From: Mariniflexile maritimum
GTDB taxonomy: Bacteria > Bacteroidota > Bacteroidia > Flavobacteriales > Flavobacteriaceae
DNA length: 64,000 bases
Assembly: GCF_009746565.1 (NCBI RefSeq)
Contig: NZ_WRPN01000001.1
Coordinates: 62,001 to 126,000 of the forward strand
Reading direction: 5' to 3'
A program made the translations under genes and the position numbers. Under the pieces are notes generated by a model that saw nothing but the letters and a program-made list of their open reading frames with translations, was not told where the DNA came from and did no database searches. Below are positions 61,947 to 64,000 of the stretch, in pieces; the first letter of the stretch is position 1; every line of letters starts with the position of its first letter.

Positions 61947-64000
61947 TTATTTAATTTGTTTTAATGGCGTTATGGAAATAGGCCCCAATAATCCGGAAGG
62001 CATCGGGCGCCATTTGGTAGCATCAAATGTTTCGTAATCTTTGTTTACCATATTTATTTCGTAGAAAATTTTCCATGCTTCACCCCGCATTTCCTTGGCG
62101 CGAATTCTATTGGCCGGTAAATTGGTGACCTGTATTTTCAGCTCGTTTTTTCCTTTTTTAAGTGGCCCTAAATGGATGCTGAACGGTACCGACCAAACCG
62201 TTCCGATATCATTTCCGTTAAGCCAAACCTTGGCACTTTCCCGAACATCGCCTAAATTCAAATGCCAATTATCGGCTTCCATATTTGGGGCATCAAATTG
62301 TAAGGTATAAGTTGCGGTTCCCGAAAAGGCTTCGGCTTTGTCACTTAAATTTGTCCAAGATTTTAAGGTATCCATTTTTGCTGAAGGCGGCAATTCCGGG
62401 CCTCCTTTTTCAAAAACAAGCGTCCATTCGCCTTCTAAAGGAATTGGTTTGTTGGCTGCTTCGTAATATTTCCAATCTTGTTGCGATTTTGTGTTTTCAG
62501 TTTTAAGAAGGAACGATTGCCCAGGTTCTAAGCGAAGCTTTACCAAGGTGTTTTTATCTGTTTTTTTAACGGTGGCGTTACCATAAGCTTTGGTTAAAGG
62601 GTTTAAAATCAATACCTCTTTATTGGCAATTGCTAATGGAATAAAATCATCTATTACTTTAGATGTATGATTTACTAAGTAGTATATTTTTTCGCCATCA
62701 ACATCTCTTCTAATAAATTTCAAGCCCGTTTTAACCAAGGTTTCTGGGTAAACATGGGCAATTTCCAAATCTTGAAATAAGTTTGAAGTGGGGTTTACAA
62801 GGTCCTGATTGTTTGAAATGGCAGCCAACATTTTTGAGGTTTGGGCTTCGTAATCGTGAAAACCCGGTATGGTTTGTGGCAACCCTCCAAAAATAATGTT
62901 GGCGCCTTCCTTTTTTAGGGCGATCAATTTTTCCAAGGTTTTTAATGGCATTTTTTCGCATGGCGGAATTACCAGCGATTTGTAAGTACCGCCCGGTAAA
63001 ACAATACGTCCGTTTCTAGCAGTGGCCTGCGCTATGAATTTATCGGAAATAAAATCGACACCATAACCGTTTTCCATTAATTTTTTTGTTGTGCTGTAAA
63101 ATGGTGTATTGTGCAACCATTCATCCAGTGAATGGATTTTAAATTGAAAAAACAAATTACCTCCTAAATTTTTGCCCCAAGTATCGTAAATGGGCCAGTA
63201 AAGTAAGGTTTCGTTATCCGGCTTTCCTGTTTGAAGCATCGATTGGCAATTTGCTATATATGAAAATAGGGCAGACGCATCTTCCCATATAGTGTTGGTA
63301 GCATTAAAATTGACCGATGCGTAGAATTTCCAACCTGGCCATACCGCTTCTTTTGGTGAATACGTTGAACCATGCAAAAACACATGGTTGATGCCATTTA
63401 GCAATAAATCCTCAACCTCTGGCTTGCATTGTGATAAAGCCGTTTTAAAATGGTCGCGCAACCATGTAAAGGTTTCTGAGGAGGTAAGTTGTTTGCCTGA
63501 AATATGTGCCGCCGATGATGAGAATTTAAGCATCACAGGATCAGCATCGCCTTCCCTAATATCTTCCGCATCGCGCCTAAACCCGGGGATGTCGTACGGC
63601 ATAGAGCCGAAGGTTTCACATTCCGGAATGTCGGCTGAGGCATATAAATCCAACAAATTCCCGGGCGAGCCATGTGCCTGCAATTTTGTTTTGAGGTTTT
63701 TGGAATGGGCCCATGCCGTCCAGGGCATATCAAATTTATTCAGCAATAAATCGGATATGGTTTCCCTGTAATCGCTTTTTATCCTGTTGCTTATTGGCCC
63801 GTCCTCCTTGTTCAAAAGCTGTGGCATGTATTTTTTTAAATCGTAACCACGGCGTTCTTCAAATTCCTGAAAAAATTGGGGCGTAAAATCGGTGCCATAC
63901 ACTTCGTAGCTGTCATTAAAAATGGCCCTGGGTTGGTTTTCAATCGTTTGAAAAGCTTTGTTGAAAGGTTGCACGTAAGCGTTTAAGGCCTCGGTTGAAT
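61947..64000 (-). CDS. GH106-like alpha-L-rhamnosidase, N-terminal part beyond window
   Basis: The minus-strand frame stays open to the right edge, so at least 684 residues are visible and the start is missing. A GTG at 63974 is not the real start. Visible parts include NDSYEVYGTDFTPQFFQEFE, KTKLQAHGSPGNLLDLYASA, DIPECETFG and GINHVFLHGSTYSPKEAVWP. A C-terminal galactose-binding-like sandwich follows (AKVWLNGNDIGTVWSVPFSI). The pattern fits the large GH106 family, which removes alpha-L-rhamnose in plant and algal glycan breakdown. Confidence 0.88.
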   Translation of the reverse strand, partial: STEALNAYVQPFNKAFQTIENQPRAIFNDSYEVYGTDFTPQFFQEFEERRGYDLKKYMPQLLNKEDGPISNRIKSDYRETISDLLLNKFDMPWTAWAHSKNLKTKLQAHGSPGNLLDLYASADIPECETFGSMPYDIPGFRRDAEDIREGDADPVMLKFSSSAAHISGKQLTSSETFTWLRDHFKTALSQCKPEVEDLLLNGINHVFLHGSTYSPKEAVWPGWKFYASVNFNATNTIWEDASALFSYIANCQSMLQTGKPDNETLLYWPIYDTWGKNLGGNLFFQFKIHSLDEWLHNTPFYSTTKKLMENGYGVDFISDKFIAQATARNGRIVLPGGTYKSLVIPPCEKMPLKTLEKLIALKKEGANIIFGGLPQTIPGFHDYEAQTSKMLAAISNNQDLVNPTSNLFQDLEIAHVYPETLVKTGLKFIRRDVDGEKIYYLVNHTSKVIDDFIPLAIANKEVLILNPLTKAYGNATVKKTDKNTLVKLRLEPGQSFLLKTENTKSQQDWKYYEAANKPIPLEGEWTLVFEKGGPELPPSAKMDTLKSWTNLSDKAEAFSGTATYTLQFDAPNMEADNWHLNLGDVRESAKVWLNGNDIGTVWSVPFSIHLGPLKKGKNELKIQVTNLPANRIRAKEMRGEAWKIFYEINMVNKDYETFDATKWRPMPSGLLGPISITPLKQIK

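Overview
The window comes from a Bacteroidota chromosome, most likely a marine or environmental member of the Flavobacteriaceae. Supporting signs are many -7 promoter elements of the form TAnnTTTG, some with a TTG-type -33 element, lying close to start codons; almost no Shine-Dalgarno sequences; a type IX secretion (T9SS) sorting tail on a secreted subtilase; polysaccharide-utilisation genes; a tRNA without an encoded CCA end; and flavobacterial small-protein families. No computation was possible, so family assignments rest on motifs and remembered homologues.

Positions 1-13000 hold housekeeping and general metabolism: a secreted GHL10-type hydrolase running off the left edge, ettA, nudK, an arginase-fold protein, a Crp-type regulator, fumC, a 1-Cys peroxiredoxin, and a GlxA-type regulator divergent from a VOC/VOC/SRPBCC run that ends in a collapsed VOC remnant. 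Positions 13376-21489 are the most unusual part. A type II-C CRISPR-Cas locus lies here: a 1437-residue Cas9 with intact RuvC and HNH motifs, a small array (4 identical 36-nt repeats, three 30-nt spacers), and a convergent cas1-cas2 pair. Two tracrRNA-like cassettes, offset by exactly 250 bp, lie upstream of cas9 on the opposite strand. Each has a TATATTTG promoter element, an anti-repeat, the same CACAATAAGG junction and its own terminator hairpin. Between the array and cas2 sits a REP-associated tyrosine transposase with its palindromic repeats, one of which is inside its own reading frame.

Positions 21850-31500 contain a PLP-fold protein of unknown function, a lipid-phosphate cluster (PAP2 phosphatase, lipid kinase, LTA-synthase-like sulfatase), DUF2911, miaA, a Kv-type channel and a DnaQ/GIY-YIG nuclease whose start codon appears to be ATT, next to a 15-bp minisatellite. 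Positions 31600-57500 are mostly core genes (YggS, hydroxyacyl-CoA dehydrogenase, Gfo/Idh/MocA, pcm, smpB, lpdA, pyrG, yidC, mnmA, an ECF sigma operon, MATE and EamA transporters), with a MNT/HEPN toxin-antitoxin pair and an A+T-rich FkbM methyltransferase as probable accessory pieces.

The right end has a two-part YeeE/YedE sulfur transporter with nearby HMA and DUF2892 genes, a tRNA-Arg(ACG), and the edge of a polysaccharide-utilisation locus on the minus strand: a GH106-like rhamnosidase (cut by the window end), a GH105 unsaturated uronyl hydrolase and an esterase-GH43 fusion. Together these suggest debranching of a rhamnose- and uronate-containing glycan.
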